A DNA stretch of 64,000 bases from Paraburkholderia solisilvae. Its GTDB lineage: Bacteria; Pseudomonadota; Gammaproteobacteria; Burkholderiales; Burkholderiaceae. The stretch spans positions 24,970-88,969 of the forward strand of contig NZ_CADIKF010000030.1 in NCBI RefSeq assembly GCF_902859875.1, written 5' to 3'. Both the position numbers and the translations under genes were made by a program. The notes under the pieces were generated by a model. It had not been told where the DNA came from and did no database searches. It worked only from the letters and a program-made list of their open reading frames with translations. Shown here in pieces: positions 24,721 through 33,484 of this stretch; the stretch's first letter is position 1, and each line of letters begins with the position of its first letter.

Positions 24721-25904
24721 GCACGCCGCAGCCGTCTTCCGCGCAGCCGATGCCGAGCGCAGGCGCGGGCGCCGCGCCGCTCAAACCGGATGCGCCACGC
24801 GCGCCGATCATCGAAGCGCGCGCGCTGACGAAACACTTCGGCGGCGAGCGGCATCTGTTCACGCGCACGCCGGTTGTGTACGCGGTCAACGATGTGTCGT
24901 TCTCGGTCGGCGCCGGCGAGACCTTTGCGATTGTCGGCGAATCGGGCTGCGGCAAGTCGACCCTCGGGCGGCTGCTGCTGCGCCTGATCGATTCGACGCA
25001 AGGCCGCGTGCTGTATCAGGGCAAGGACATCACGCATCTGCATGGCGCGCCGATGCAGCGGCTGCGCCGCGACATGCAGCTGATTTTCCAGGACCCGTTC
25101 GCGTCGCTGAATCCGGGCATGACGGTCGGGCAGATCGTCGGCGAACCGGTCGCGCTGCACGGGCTTGCGCGCAACGGCGCCGAACGCCGCGAGCGCGTCG
25201 CGCAACTGCTGCGCACGGTCGGCTTGCAGCCGGCCTATGCGGAGCGCTATCCGCACGAGTTCTCCGGCGGTCAGCGGCAGCGCATCGGCATTGCGCGTGC
25301 GCTGGCGGGCGAACCGAAGCTGATTGTCGGCGACGAGCCGGTGTCGGCGCTCGACGTGTCCGTGCAGGCGCAAGTCATCAACCTGCTCGAGACGCTGAAG
25401 CAGGATCTCGGCCTCACGCTGATCATGGTCGCGCACGATCTCGCGGTGATCCGCCATATGAGCGACCGCGTCGCGGTGATGTATCTCGGCGAGATCGTCG
25501 AGCTGGCCGATGTCGATGCGCTATTCGACACGCCGCTGCATCCGTACACGCAGGCGCTGCTCGGCGCGATTCCGGTCAGCAGCCCGCACGAGCGGCGCGC
25601 GCGGGTTGCGTTGAGCGGCGATCTGCCGAGCCCGACCGCGCCGCCGCCCGGCTGCCGCTTCCATCCGCGCTGTCCGCATGCGAAGCCGTTGTGCACGCAA
25701 CAACAGCCGGTGAGCGAAACGCTCGATGGTGGCCGGCGCGTGGCGTGTCACTTCTGGCGCGAGATCCAGAACGCGGGCGGCGGCGTGCCGCTCGCCGCGC
25801 GCGCCAGCACGAAACTCGCTGAACGGCTTGCGATTTATCGCGAGCGGCAGGCCGCGCAGACCGCTGATGTCGCTCAGGCTGCTCAGGTCGCCGCCGCGGA
25901 GTAA
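24717..25904 (+). CDS. Peptide/glutathione-type ABC importer, ATPase 2 (DppF/OppF-like)
   Basis: 395 residues from ATG 24717, which overlaps the previous stop (ATGA). A 30-residue Ala/Pro-rich leader precedes Walker A GESGCGKST, FQDPFASLNPG, FSGGQRQRIG, VGDEPVSALD and AHDLAV. The late CRFHPRCPHAKPLC is the oligopeptide-ABC Cys cluster. Longer upstream frames overlap the first ATPase and lack similarity. Confidence 0.9.
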   Translation: MSTPQPSSAQPMPSAGAGAAPLKPDAPRAPIIEARALTKHFGGERHLFTRTPVVYAVNDVSFSVGAGETFAIVGESGCGKSTLGRLLLRLIDSTQGRVLYQGKDITHLHGAPMQRLRRDMQLIFQDPFASLNPGMTVGQIVGEPVALHGLARNGAERRERVAQLLRTVGLQPAYAERYPHEFSGGQRQRIGIARALAGEPKLIVGDEPVSALDVSVQAQVINLLETLKQDLGLTLIMVAHDLAVIRHMSDRVAVMYLGEIVELADVDALFDTPLHPYTQALLGAIPVSSPHERRARVALSGDLPSPTAPPPGCRFHPRCPHAKPLCTQQQPVSETLDGGRRVACHFWREIQNAGGGVPLAARASTKLAERLAIYRERQAAQTADVAQAAQVAAAE

Positions 25905-26021
25905 TGGGGATGGACGAACGCGTGAACCCTGCGGCTGGACATATCGGGAACCCGCGTGCCGCAACCTCTTGCATCACATCGCCTGATTGAAATTGAACTG
26001 GAAAAGAAAAGGAAAGACCGC

Positions 26022-27521
26022 ATGCGAAGAATGTTGATTGCCGCCGCGCTCGCCTTGAGCGCGTCCGCCGCGATGGCGCAGACCAGCCAGATCCGGATCG
26101 GCCTGCAGGACGACATCGGCACGCTCGACCCTGCGCGCAGTGTGCAGTTCGTCGATCGCGTGGTGTTCGCGTCGCTGTGCAATTCGCTGGTCGACATCAC
26201 GCCGGACCTGAAGATCGTGCCGATGCTCGCGACCTCGTGGACCACGAGCGCCGACGGCAAGACGCTTACGTTCAAGCTGCGCCAGGGCGTGAAGTTCCAG
26301 GACGGCGAGCCGTTCAACGCGGCAGCCGTGAAGGCGAACCTCGAGCGCGCCATGACGCTGCCGACCAGCAATCGCAAGAGCGAACTCGCGTCGATCGATC
26401 ATATCGATGCGACCGACCCCGGCACGGTCACGCTGGTGCTGAAGCAGCCGGACGCCGCGCTGCTCGCGACGCTGTCCGACCGCGCGGGCATGATGCTGTC
26501 GCCGAAGACGTTCGCCGACCCGGCAGGCGTCGCGTCGCATCCGGTGTGCTCCGGTCCGTACAAGTTCGTGCAGCGCGTGCAGAACGATCGCGTCGTACTC
26601 GAAAAATTCGACGGCTACTGGAACGCCGCGAAGTACCCGATCCAGCGCGTGACCTTCCTGCCGATTCCGGATGCGACCGTGCGTCTCGCGAATCTTCGCG
26701 CGGGCTCGCTCGATATGCTCGAGCGCCTCGCGCCGTCGGATGTGAACGCGGTGAAGGGCGATGCGAACCTCAAGCTGGTGACGACGCCCGGTCTGGGCTA
26801 TTACTACGTGACGTTCAATGTGAACAACGGTCCGCGCGGCAATTCGGTGCTGCGCGACAAGCGCGTGCGCGAGGCATTCGATCTGTCGATCGACCGCGAT
26901 GCGATCAACCAGGTGATCGGCGCCGGCATCTTCGCGCCGGCCAACCAGCCGCTGCCGAAGTCGAGCCCGTACTTCGACGCGGCATTGCCGGTGCCGCATC
27001 GCGACGTCGCGAAGGCCAAAGCGCTGCTGAAGGCAGCCGGCCACGAACATGTCGATATCGAGTTCACGTACCCGAACAACACGGTGTCGAGCCAGATCGT
27101 GCAGATGCTGCAGGCGATGGTCGGCGAAGCCGGTTTCAACCTGAAGCTGCGGCCGACCGACTACGCGGCGCAACTGAACGCCGCACACAGCGGCGACTTC
27201 CAGGCGATGTATCTCGGCTGGTCGGGCCGCGTCGATCCGGATGGCAACCTGCATCAGTTCAACACCTGCGCGGGCAACCTGAACTACGGCCACTACTGCA
27301 ACGCGGAAGTCGACAAGCTGCTCGACGCCGCGCGCGTGAAGCTGACCGTCGCGGACCGCAAGGCGCAATACGACGCCGCGGCGAAGGTGCTCGCCGACGA
27401 AGATCCGAACGTGTACATCTACATCCAGCCGTGGCCGTTCGTGCTGTCGAACAAGGTGCAGGGCTTTACGCCGTATCCGGACGGATTGATCCGTCTGTCC
27501 GGCGTCAGCATCAAGGGCTGA
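26022..27521 (+). CDS. ABC importer periplasmic binding protein, family 5 (peptide/glutathione)
   Basis: 499 residues with a classic signal peptide (1-20, cleavage after AMA). The SBP family 5 fold includes DIGTLDPARSVQF, KLRQGVKFQDGEPFNA (the family motif region), CSGPYKFV and DPDGNLHQF. ATG 26022 has a GGAAAG site; a more upstream ATG at 25956 would bury the signal peptide. Family members bind peptides, glutathione or nickel. The Cys pair in NTCAGNLNYGHYCN may form a disulfide near the ligand pocket. The GGT at the operon end makes a gamma-glutamyl ligand likely. Confidence 0.9.
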   Translation: MRRMLIAAALALSASAAMAQTSQIRIGLQDDIGTLDPARSVQFVDRVVFASLCNSLVDITPDLKIVPMLATSWTTSADGKTLTFKLRQGVKFQDGEPFNAAAVKANLERAMTLPTSNRKSELASIDHIDATDPGTVTLVLKQPDAALLATLSDRAGMMLSPKTFADPAGVASHPVCSGPYKFVQRVQNDRVVLEKFDGYWNAAKYPIQRVTFLPIPDATVRLANLRAGSLDMLERLAPSDVNAVKGDANLKLVTTPGLGYYYVTFNVNNGPRGNSVLRDKRVREAFDLSIDRDAINQVIGAGIFAPANQPLPKSSPYFDAALPVPHRDVAKAKALLKAAGHEHVDIEFTYPNNTVSSQIVQMLQAMVGEAGFNLKLRPTDYAAQLNAAHSGDFQAMYLGWSGRVDPDGNLHQFNTCAGNLNYGHYCNAEVDKLLDAARVKLTVADRKAQYDAAAKVLADEDPNVYIYIQPWPFVLSNKVQGFTPYPDGLIRLSGVSIKG

Positions 27522-27526
27522 CCGTC

Positions 27527-28471
27527 ATGCTTCGGATCATCGCCAATCGCCTGCTGGTCGCGGTGCCGACACTGATTCTCGTGTCGATGCTGATTTTCGG
27601 CCTGCAGAAGCTGCTGCCCGGCGACCCGGTGACGGCGATGGCCGGCGAAGACCAGGACCCGCAACTGATCGCGGCGCTGCGCGTGAAGTATCACCTCGAC
27701 GAACCGGTGCCGACGCAGTACGTGCTGTGGGTGAAGGACGTGCTGCACGGCGATCTCGGCACGTCGCTGCGCACCGACGTGCCGGTCACCTCGCTGATCG
27801 CGCAGAAGCTGCCGGTGACGCTCCAGCTCGCGGTGATGGGGATGATCTTCGCGATCGGCATCGGCATTCCGGCGGGCGTGATTTCCGCCTCGAGCCGCGG
27901 CGGGCCGCTCGATTACGGCGCGAACATTCTCGCGCTCTCCGGCATGTCGATTCCGAACTTCTGGCTCGGCATCATGCTGATCTTTCTTGTGTCGGTGCGC
28001 TGGCATCTGCTGCCGTCGTCCGGCTACGTGCCGCCTGGCGAAGACTTCTGGCTCAGCATCAAGACGATGCTGATGCCCGCGTTCGTGCTCGGCGCCGCGC
28101 TCGGCGCGCAACTGATGCGGCATACGCGCAGCGCGATGCTGAGCGTGCTGCGCACCGACTATATCCGCACCGCGCGCGCCAAAGGGTTGCTGCGCGCGAC
28201 GGTGGTCGTCAAGCACGGCTTTCGCAATGCGCTGATTCCGATCGTCACCGTGCTTGCGCTGCTGTTCGGCGAACTGCTCGCGGGCGCGGTGCTCACCGAG
28301 CAGGTGTTCACGATTCCGGGCTTCGGCAAGCTGATCGTCGATGCGGTGTTCAACCGCGACTATGCGGTCGTGCAAGGTGTGGTGCTCGTCACCGCGCTGT
28401 CATTCATCGTCGTCAACCTGTGCGCCGATGTGTTGTATGTCGTGCTCAATCCCCGTATGAGGCGCAGCTGA
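27527..28471 (+). CDS. ABC importer permease 1 (DppB/GsiC-like)
   Basis: 314 residues, six hydrophobic helices, starting MLRIIANRLL with the family PGDPVTAMAG after helix 1. The EAA-type cytoplasmic loop is DYIRTARAKGLLRATVVVKHGFRNAL, seen in two parts around residue 215-240. It begins 5 bp after the binding-protein stop and overlaps the next permease by one base (TGATG), so the two permeases are translationally coupled. Confidence 0.9.
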   Translation: MLRIIANRLLVAVPTLILVSMLIFGLQKLLPGDPVTAMAGEDQDPQLIAALRVKYHLDEPVPTQYVLWVKDVLHGDLGTSLRTDVPVTSLIAQKLPVTLQLAVMGMIFAIGIGIPAGVISASSRGGPLDYGANILALSGMSIPNFWLGIMLIFLVSVRWHLLPSSGYVPPGEDFWLSIKTMLMPAFVLGAALGAQLMRHTRSAMLSVLRTDYIRTARAKGLLRATVVVKHGFRNALIPIVTVLALLFGELLAGAVLTEQVFTIPGFGKLIVDAVFNRDYAVVQGVVLVTALSFIVVNLCADVLYVVLNPRMRRS

Positions 28472-29373
28472 TGGCTACTCCCGCCGCTCCCGTCCGTGCG
28501 CCGTCGTCCGCCGCCGCTGCTGGCGCCGGCACGCTGCCGCGCCGCAAGCGCCGCGGACTCACGAAGTTCATGCGCAATCGCGCCGCGGTGTTCGGTGCGG
28601 CGCTCGTGCTGCTGATCGTGATCATGGCGCTGTTCGCGCCGTGGCTCACGCACTACGACCCGGTGCAGGCGAGCTTTCTGAGCGTGCGGCAGCCGCCGTC
28701 GGCCGCGCACTGGTTCGGCACCGACGAGCTCGGCCGCGATGTGTTCGCGCGTCTGCTCTACGGCGCGCGCGCCTCGCTGCTTGCGGGGGTGGTGTCGGTG
28801 GGCATCGCGGTCGTGATCGGCTTGCCGTTCGGCCTGCTGGCCGGCTATTTCGGCAAGCTGACCGACGGCGTGATTTCGCGCGTCGCCGATGCGCTGCTGT
28901 CGATCCCGTTCCTGATTCTCGCGATCGCGCTGGCCGCATTCCTCGGCCCGAGCCTCACGAATGCGATGGCCGCGATCGGCATCTCGGCGATGCCGCGCTT
29001 CGTGCGTCTGACGCGCGGCCAGGCGCTCGCGGTGAAGGCGGAAGAATATGTGGAAGGCGCGCGCGCAATCGGGCTCGGGCATACACGAATTATCGTGCGC
29101 TACATCCTGCCGAATGTGCTGCCGCCGATCATCGTGCAGGCGAGCCTGACCATTGCGACCGCGATCATCGCCGAAGCGAGCCTGTCGTTTCTCGGGCTCG
29201 GCCAATTGCCGCCTGCGCCGTCGTGGGGCTCGATGCTGAATACCGCAAAAGATTTCGTGAGCCAGGCGCCCTGGATGTCAGTTTTCCCCGGCGTCGCGAT
29301 TTTCCTCGCTGTGCTAGGTTTCAACCTGCTCGGCGACGGATTGCGCGACGCGCTCGATCCGCGTGAATCGTAG
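28471..29373 (+). CDS. ABC importer permease 2 (DppC/GsiD-like)
   Basis: 300 residues. A basic N-terminal tail (LPRRKRRGL) precedes helix 1; then HWFGTDELGRDVFARLLYG, the hallmark of DppC proteins, and an EAA loop (EYVEGARAIGLGHTRI). Start ATG 28471 shares its A with the previous stop. With the permease at 27527 it should form the heterodimeric membrane channel for the two ATPases. Confidence 0.9.
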   Translation: MATPAAPVRAPSSAAAAGAGTLPRRKRRGLTKFMRNRAAVFGAALVLLIVIMALFAPWLTHYDPVQASFLSVRQPPSAAHWFGTDELGRDVFARLLYGARASLLAGVVSVGIAVVIGLPFGLLAGYFGKLTDGVISRVADALLSIPFLILAIALAAFLGPSLTNAMAAIGISAMPRFVRLTRGQALAVKAEEYVEGARAIGLGHTRIIVRYILPNVLPPIIVQASLTIATAIIAEASLSFLGLGQLPPAPSWGSMLNTAKDFVSQAPWMSVFPGVAIFLAVLGFNLLGDGLRDALDPRES

Positions 29374-29419
29374 GTTTGCACCGCGGGCTCTTTCATTCCT
29401 TTCATCGTTTGAGTTTTTC

Positions 29420-31057
29420 ATGACACGTTTCAACTGGCAGAACCCTTATCCGACGCAGCGCCTGCCTGTGTTCGCGCGCAACATCGTGTCGACGTCGCAT
29501 CCGCTCGCGGCGCAGGCCGGTCTACGGATGCTGTGGAAAGGCGGCAATGCGGTCGATGCGGCGATCGCCGCCGCCGCGACGCTGACCGCGGTGGAGCCCG
29601 TGTCGTGCGGACTCGGCAGCGACGCGTTCGCGCTCGTATGGGACGGCGGCAAGCTGCATGGTCTCAATGCGTCGGGCACCGCGCCTGCCGCGTGGAGCGT
29701 CGACTACTTCAAGCGCAAGTATGGCGAGGAGAACGGCGTTGCGATCCAGCCGAAGCGCGGCTGGGACTCGGTCACGGTGCCGGGCGTGATCGCCGGCTGG
29801 GAAGCGTTGCACAAGAAGTTCGGCAAGCTGCCGTTCGCCGATCTGATGGAACCGGCGATCGAGATCTGCGAGCGCGGTCACGCGGTCGCGAGCGTGGTCG
29901 CGCACAAGTGGGCGGCCGCGGTGCCGGAGCTGAAGGATCAGCCGGGTTATGCGCAGACTTTCATGCCGCGCGGCCGCGCGCCTGAGGTGAGCGAACTGAT
30001 CCGTTATCCGGGTCACGCGAAGACGCTGCGGCTGCTCGCCGAGCAGGGCCCGCGCGCGTATTACGAAGGCGAGATCGCCGAGCGCATCGCCGCGTTCGCG
30101 CGCGAGCACGGCGGCTCGATGACTGCGGCCGACCTGCGCGACTATCGCGCGGACTGGGTCGAACCGATCTCGAAGGAGTATCGCGGTCACAAGGTGCATG
30201 AGATTCCGCCGAACGGGCAGGGCATCGGCGCGCTGATTGCGCTTGGCATCCTCGAACAGTTCGACGTCGCGTCGCTGAAGGTGGACAGCGTCGAATCGCA
30301 GCATCTGCAGATCGAAGCGATGAAGCTCGCGTTCGCCGATATCTATCGTTACGTGGCCGACCCGCGCTCGATGGAAGTGACGCCCGCACAGATGCTCGAC
30401 GATGCGTATCTGAAGTCGCGCGCGAAGCTGATCGACCCGAAGCGCGCCACGCATTTCAACTTCGGCATGCCGAAGTCGGGCGGCACGATCTATATGTCGG
30501 CGGCTGATGAAAGCGGCATGATGGTGAGTTTTATCCAGTCGAACTATATGGGCTTCGGTTCGGGCGTCGTCGTGCCGGAGTACGGTCTGTCGATGCAGAA
30601 CCGCGGCTGCGGCTTCTCGATGGACCCGAAGTCGCCGAACGTCGTCGAACCCGGCAAGCGGCCGTTCCATACCATCATCCCGGCGTTCCTCACGCAAGAA
30701 GTGAACGGCCGCGACGAAGCGGTGATGAGCTTCGGCGTGATGGGCGGCGACATGCAGCCGCAAGGCCATCTGCAGTCGATCGTGCGGATGCTCGATTACG
30801 GCCAGCAGCCGCAGGCCGCGTGCGATGCGCCGCGCTGGAAGGTGAACCGCGACTTCTCGGTCGATGTCGAGTCGACGCTCGATGCGGACTGTGTGCGCGG
30901 GCTGGAGCAGCGGGGCCACCAGATCAAGTCGTTCGAAGACCCGTATATGGACTTCGGCTCCGGCCAGTACATCTGGAAGCTCGACCGCAACGATCCGGAA
31001 CGCGGCTATGTTGCGGCGAGCGACAGCCGGCGCGACGGGTTGGCCGCAGGGTTCTGA
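29420..31057 (+). CDS. Gamma-glutamyltransferase family protein (second copy)
   Basis: 545 residues. ATG 29420 (MTRFNWQN) is preferred to an in-frame upstream start that would overlap the permease. Blocks include LWKGGNAVDAAIAAAA, VEPVSCGLGSDAF, catalytic Thr T356 (SGGTIYMSAAD) and FGVMGGDMQPQGH near the end. No signal peptide, so a cytoplasmic Ntn hydrolase that cleaves imported gamma-glutamyl compounds is likely. It closes the ABC operon, 46 bp after the second permease. It is only distantly similar to the first copy at 16967, so the pair is not a recent duplication. Confidence 0.87.
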   Translation: MTRFNWQNPYPTQRLPVFARNIVSTSHPLAAQAGLRMLWKGGNAVDAAIAAAATLTAVEPVSCGLGSDAFALVWDGGKLHGLNASGTAPAAWSVDYFKRKYGEENGVAIQPKRGWDSVTVPGVIAGWEALHKKFGKLPFADLMEPAIEICERGHAVASVVAHKWAAAVPELKDQPGYAQTFMPRGRAPEVSELIRYPGHAKTLRLLAEQGPRAYYEGEIAERIAAFAREHGGSMTAADLRDYRADWVEPISKEYRGHKVHEIPPNGQGIGALIALGILEQFDVASLKVDSVESQHLQIEAMKLAFADIYRYVADPRSMEVTPAQMLDDAYLKSRAKLIDPKRATHFNFGMPKSGGTIYMSAADESGMMVSFIQSNYMGFGSGVVVPEYGLSMQNRGCGFSMDPKSPNVVEPGKRPFHTIIPAFLTQEVNGRDEAVMSFGVMGGDMQPQGHLQSIVRMLDYGQQPQAACDAPRWKVNRDFSVDVESTLDADCVRGLEQRGHQIKSFEDPYMDFGSGQYIWKLDRNDPERGYVAASDSRRDGLAAGF

Positions 31058-31413
31058 TCCCGGCGCGGCTGCGTGCCGCGCGATTTGGCCCGATCGGTTC
31101 TGGCTCGATCGCTTTATCTCACGGGCAGGCTGTTTATGTTTGTCATGCCTGTCCGTGGGTTTCTTTCGTTTGCATGTTTATATCTTCGTACGATAGGCCG
31201 GCTGTTTCGCCTCGTTGCGAATCCTGACGCGGCTCCCTCCTCTCCAGCCCCTCCCCGCTTTCCCTTTCCCGGCCGGCTTTTGCCGTGATCTGCCGGCACC
31301 GCCCGTGGACGCTTCTGCTTTGCCCCACTTAGGTTAGCAAGCATACCTGCATGCAATTCGCATCTCCGCTAGAATTTTTGTCAGTTTGATGAAGGGGAAA
31401 TGCCGGAGCAAAA
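31058..31413. other. Gene-free stretch upstream of lpxO
   Basis: No gene is supported. At 31331-31348 an imperfect palindrome (AGGTTAGC-AA-GCATACCT, 6 of 8 positions paired) lies about 65 bp before the lpxO start and could be an operator; TAGAAT at 31369-31374 is a possible -10 element. Confidence 0.35.
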
Positions 31414-32316
31414 ATGCGATGGATCGTTCTTGCATGGTTCGTCACTAGTGCGACCTACGTGTTCAATCGTGGCACGCAACGCTTCAGATTCTGGCGTCAG
31501 CTATCTGACCACTCGACGTTTCTCGCACCGATCAATATCTGGTGCTACCTGCTGTCGTCGATCAGGCCGGGACCGTATATCGAGCCATCATGGTTTCCCG
31601 AGCTCGAGCCGTTGCGCGCAAACTGGCAGACCATTCGCGATGAGGCGCTCGCGGTCGACGCGGCACAGAAAATCGCGGCGGCGGCCAATTACACCGACAT
31701 CGGTTTTAACTCATTCTTCAAGACCGGCTGGCGGCGTTTTTATCTGAAGTGGTATGACGCGCCACATCCGTCCGCCGAATCGTTGTGCCCTGTCACGACG
31801 CAACTGTTGCAGAGCATTCCTTCAGTAAAAGCCGCGATGTTCGCGCAATTGCCGCCCGGTGCAAGTCTCGTGCGGCATCGCGATCCTTATGCGGGTTCGG
31901 TGCGCTATCACCTCGGGCTCGTCACGCCCGCGGACCCGAGGTGTCATATCGACGTCGACGGCCAGCAATACTACTGGCGCGACGGCGAACCGGTGATCTT
32001 CGACGAGACGTACATCCACTATGCAAAGAACGACACGGATGTATCGCGCATCGTGCTCTTTTGCGATATCGAACGGCCGATGCGTTTTCGCTGGGCGGCG
32101 GCCGTCAATCGCTTCGTGTCGAACACGCTGATGCGCGCGGCGGCCTCGCCGAACGAAACGGGCGACCGTATCGGCTTGCTGAACCGGCTGTTCAAATACG
32201 TCTATGCGATTCGCCGCGCGGGCAAGAAGATCAAGGCGTGGCATCGTCCGACTTACTACGTCGTCAAATGGGCGCTGTTCGGCTCGATCATCGTTGGCGT
32301 GTTTTATCTGATCTGA
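31414..32316 (+). CDS. lpxO: LpxO-type lipid A Fe(II)/2-oxoglutarate hydroxylase
   Basis: 300 residues, the length of Salmonella LpxO. It keeps an N-terminal membrane anchor, FWRQLSDHSTFLAPIN just after it, a beta-hydroxylase domain with the iron triad H155/D157 (RHRDP) and H202 (YIHYAKN), and a C-terminal hydrophobic helix (WALFGSIIVGVFYL). The enzyme hydroxylates the 3'-secondary acyl chain of lipid A at the inner membrane using oxygen. GGAG lies eight bases before ATG 31414. Confidence 0.88.
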   Translation: MRWIVLAWFVTSATYVFNRGTQRFRFWRQLSDHSTFLAPINIWCYLLSSIRPGPYIEPSWFPELEPLRANWQTIRDEALAVDAAQKIAAAANYTDIGFNSFFKTGWRRFYLKWYDAPHPSAESLCPVTTQLLQSIPSVKAAMFAQLPPGASLVRHRDPYAGSVRYHLGLVTPADPRCHIDVDGQQYYWRDGEPVIFDETYIHYAKNDTDVSRIVLFCDIERPMRFRWAAAVNRFVSNTLMRAAASPNETGDRIGLLNRLFKYVYAIRRAGKKIKAWHRPTYYVVKWALFGSIIVGVFYLI

Positions 32317-32605
32317 TCCCGCTATGCCATTGCATGCTCATGCGCGACAGCTTGCCGCGATGAGATTTCAGAAAGTCGCGAGAAAGACACTGGTTTAGTC
32401 TATTGTCAGTGCTATGACATTAGAGGCTCTCGCGCGAACAGACGGTGACCGCATTTTGCGTCGTTTCTGACGCGATGTGCGGTTTCGGGTTTTTCTATTT
32501 CGCTCCTCGATAGCGGATTCGCACGAGACATCCGATGCATGGTTCGTTCGACCTCGCTGACGCGCGCGTTGCCGTGCCGCGCGTCGCATCATCCTGGAGA
32601 CTGAA

Positions 32606-33211
32606 ATGGCAAAAATTCTGGTGCTCTATTACTCGATGTATGGACACATCGAGCAGATGGCCGATGCCGTCGCGGAAGGCGCGCGTTCGGCTGGCGCGTC
32701 GACCTCGGTCGAGATCAAGCGCGTGCCCGAAACGATTCCGCCGGACAAGGCCGCGCAATTCGGTGTGAAGCTCGATCAGAAAGCGCCGCTCGCGACGCCC
32801 GACGAACTGCCGAACTACGACGCAATCATCTTCGGCACGCCGACGCGCTTCGGCAACATGGCCGGCCAGATGCGCCAGTTCCTCGATATGACCGGTCAGC
32901 TGTGGGCGAAGGGCGCGCTGGTCGGCAAGATCGGCAGTGTGTTTGCGTCGACGGCAACGCAGCACGGCGGCCAGGAAACCACGATCACATCGTTTCACTC
33001 GACGCTGCTGCATCACGGAATGGTGATTGTCGGCGTGCCGTACGCGTGCGCCGGGCTCACTTATATGCAGGAAATCACCGGCGGCTCGCCGTACGGTGCG
33101 TCGACGCTGGCCGGGGCGGACGGCAGCCGGCAGCCGAGCAGGAATGAACTCGACATTGCGCGCTATCAGGGCAAACATGTGGCGGAGATTGCGGCGCGAT
33201 TGTTCAGCTAG
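32606..33211 (+). CDS. wrbA: NAD(P)H:quinone oxidoreductase WrbA
   Basis: 201 residues, a flavodoxin-like protein of normal WrbA length. FMN-phosphate loop SMYGHIEQMA (about 9-18), FGTPTRFGNM (75-84), STATQHGGQETT, and the late PYGASTLAG. It performs two-electron quinone reduction and forms tetramers. A GGAGA site precedes ATG 32606. The 289 bp upstream contain no gene, only an inverted pair CGCGAGA (32377) / TCTCGCG (32428) separated by 44 bp. Confidence 0.93.
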   Translation: MAKILVLYYSMYGHIEQMADAVAEGARSAGASTSVEIKRVPETIPPDKAAQFGVKLDQKAPLATPDELPNYDAIIFGTPTRFGNMAGQMRQFLDMTGQLWAKGALVGKIGSVFASTATQHGGQETTITSFHSTLLHHGMVIVGVPYACAGLTYMQEITGGSPYGASTLAGADGSRQPSRNELDIARYQGKHVAEIAARLFS

Positions 33212-33313
33212 CGGCATCGTCACGGTACGGTCGGACCCATGTGATGGGCAACTGAACGACGTGATTCATCATGCGTTAGATGGCGGGCGTTAAGCCATCG
33301 ACGTCAGGCGGAG

Positions 33314-33351
33314 AGAAGGCAACGGCGCAGCATGGGCCGTTGCCTTCTTTG
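33314..33351 (+). terminator. Intrinsic terminator of wrbA
   Basis: AGAAGGCAACGGC (33314-33326) pairs perfectly with GCCGTTGCCTTCT (33336-33348), followed by TT and TGTTTG. A 13-bp stem and 9-nt loop, 103 bp after the wrbA stop. Confidence 0.75.
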
Positions 33352-33484
33352 TTTGCGCGTGCACCCTTGGTGCAGGTTGCGCGGCGCAGATGATGGGTTC
33401 GCAGCGGCATTTTCGAAAACTTTGCATACTGCGAAGATCGGCCTGCGCGCCGCATCACGATAGAAAATCACTAAGAGGTAGTAG

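Noticed and set aside
32377..32434. CGCGAGA / TCTCGCG inverted pair upstream of wrbA as a terminator or riboswitch
   Set aside because: The arms are only 7 bp and 44 bp apart, with no T-run and no riboswitch pattern.
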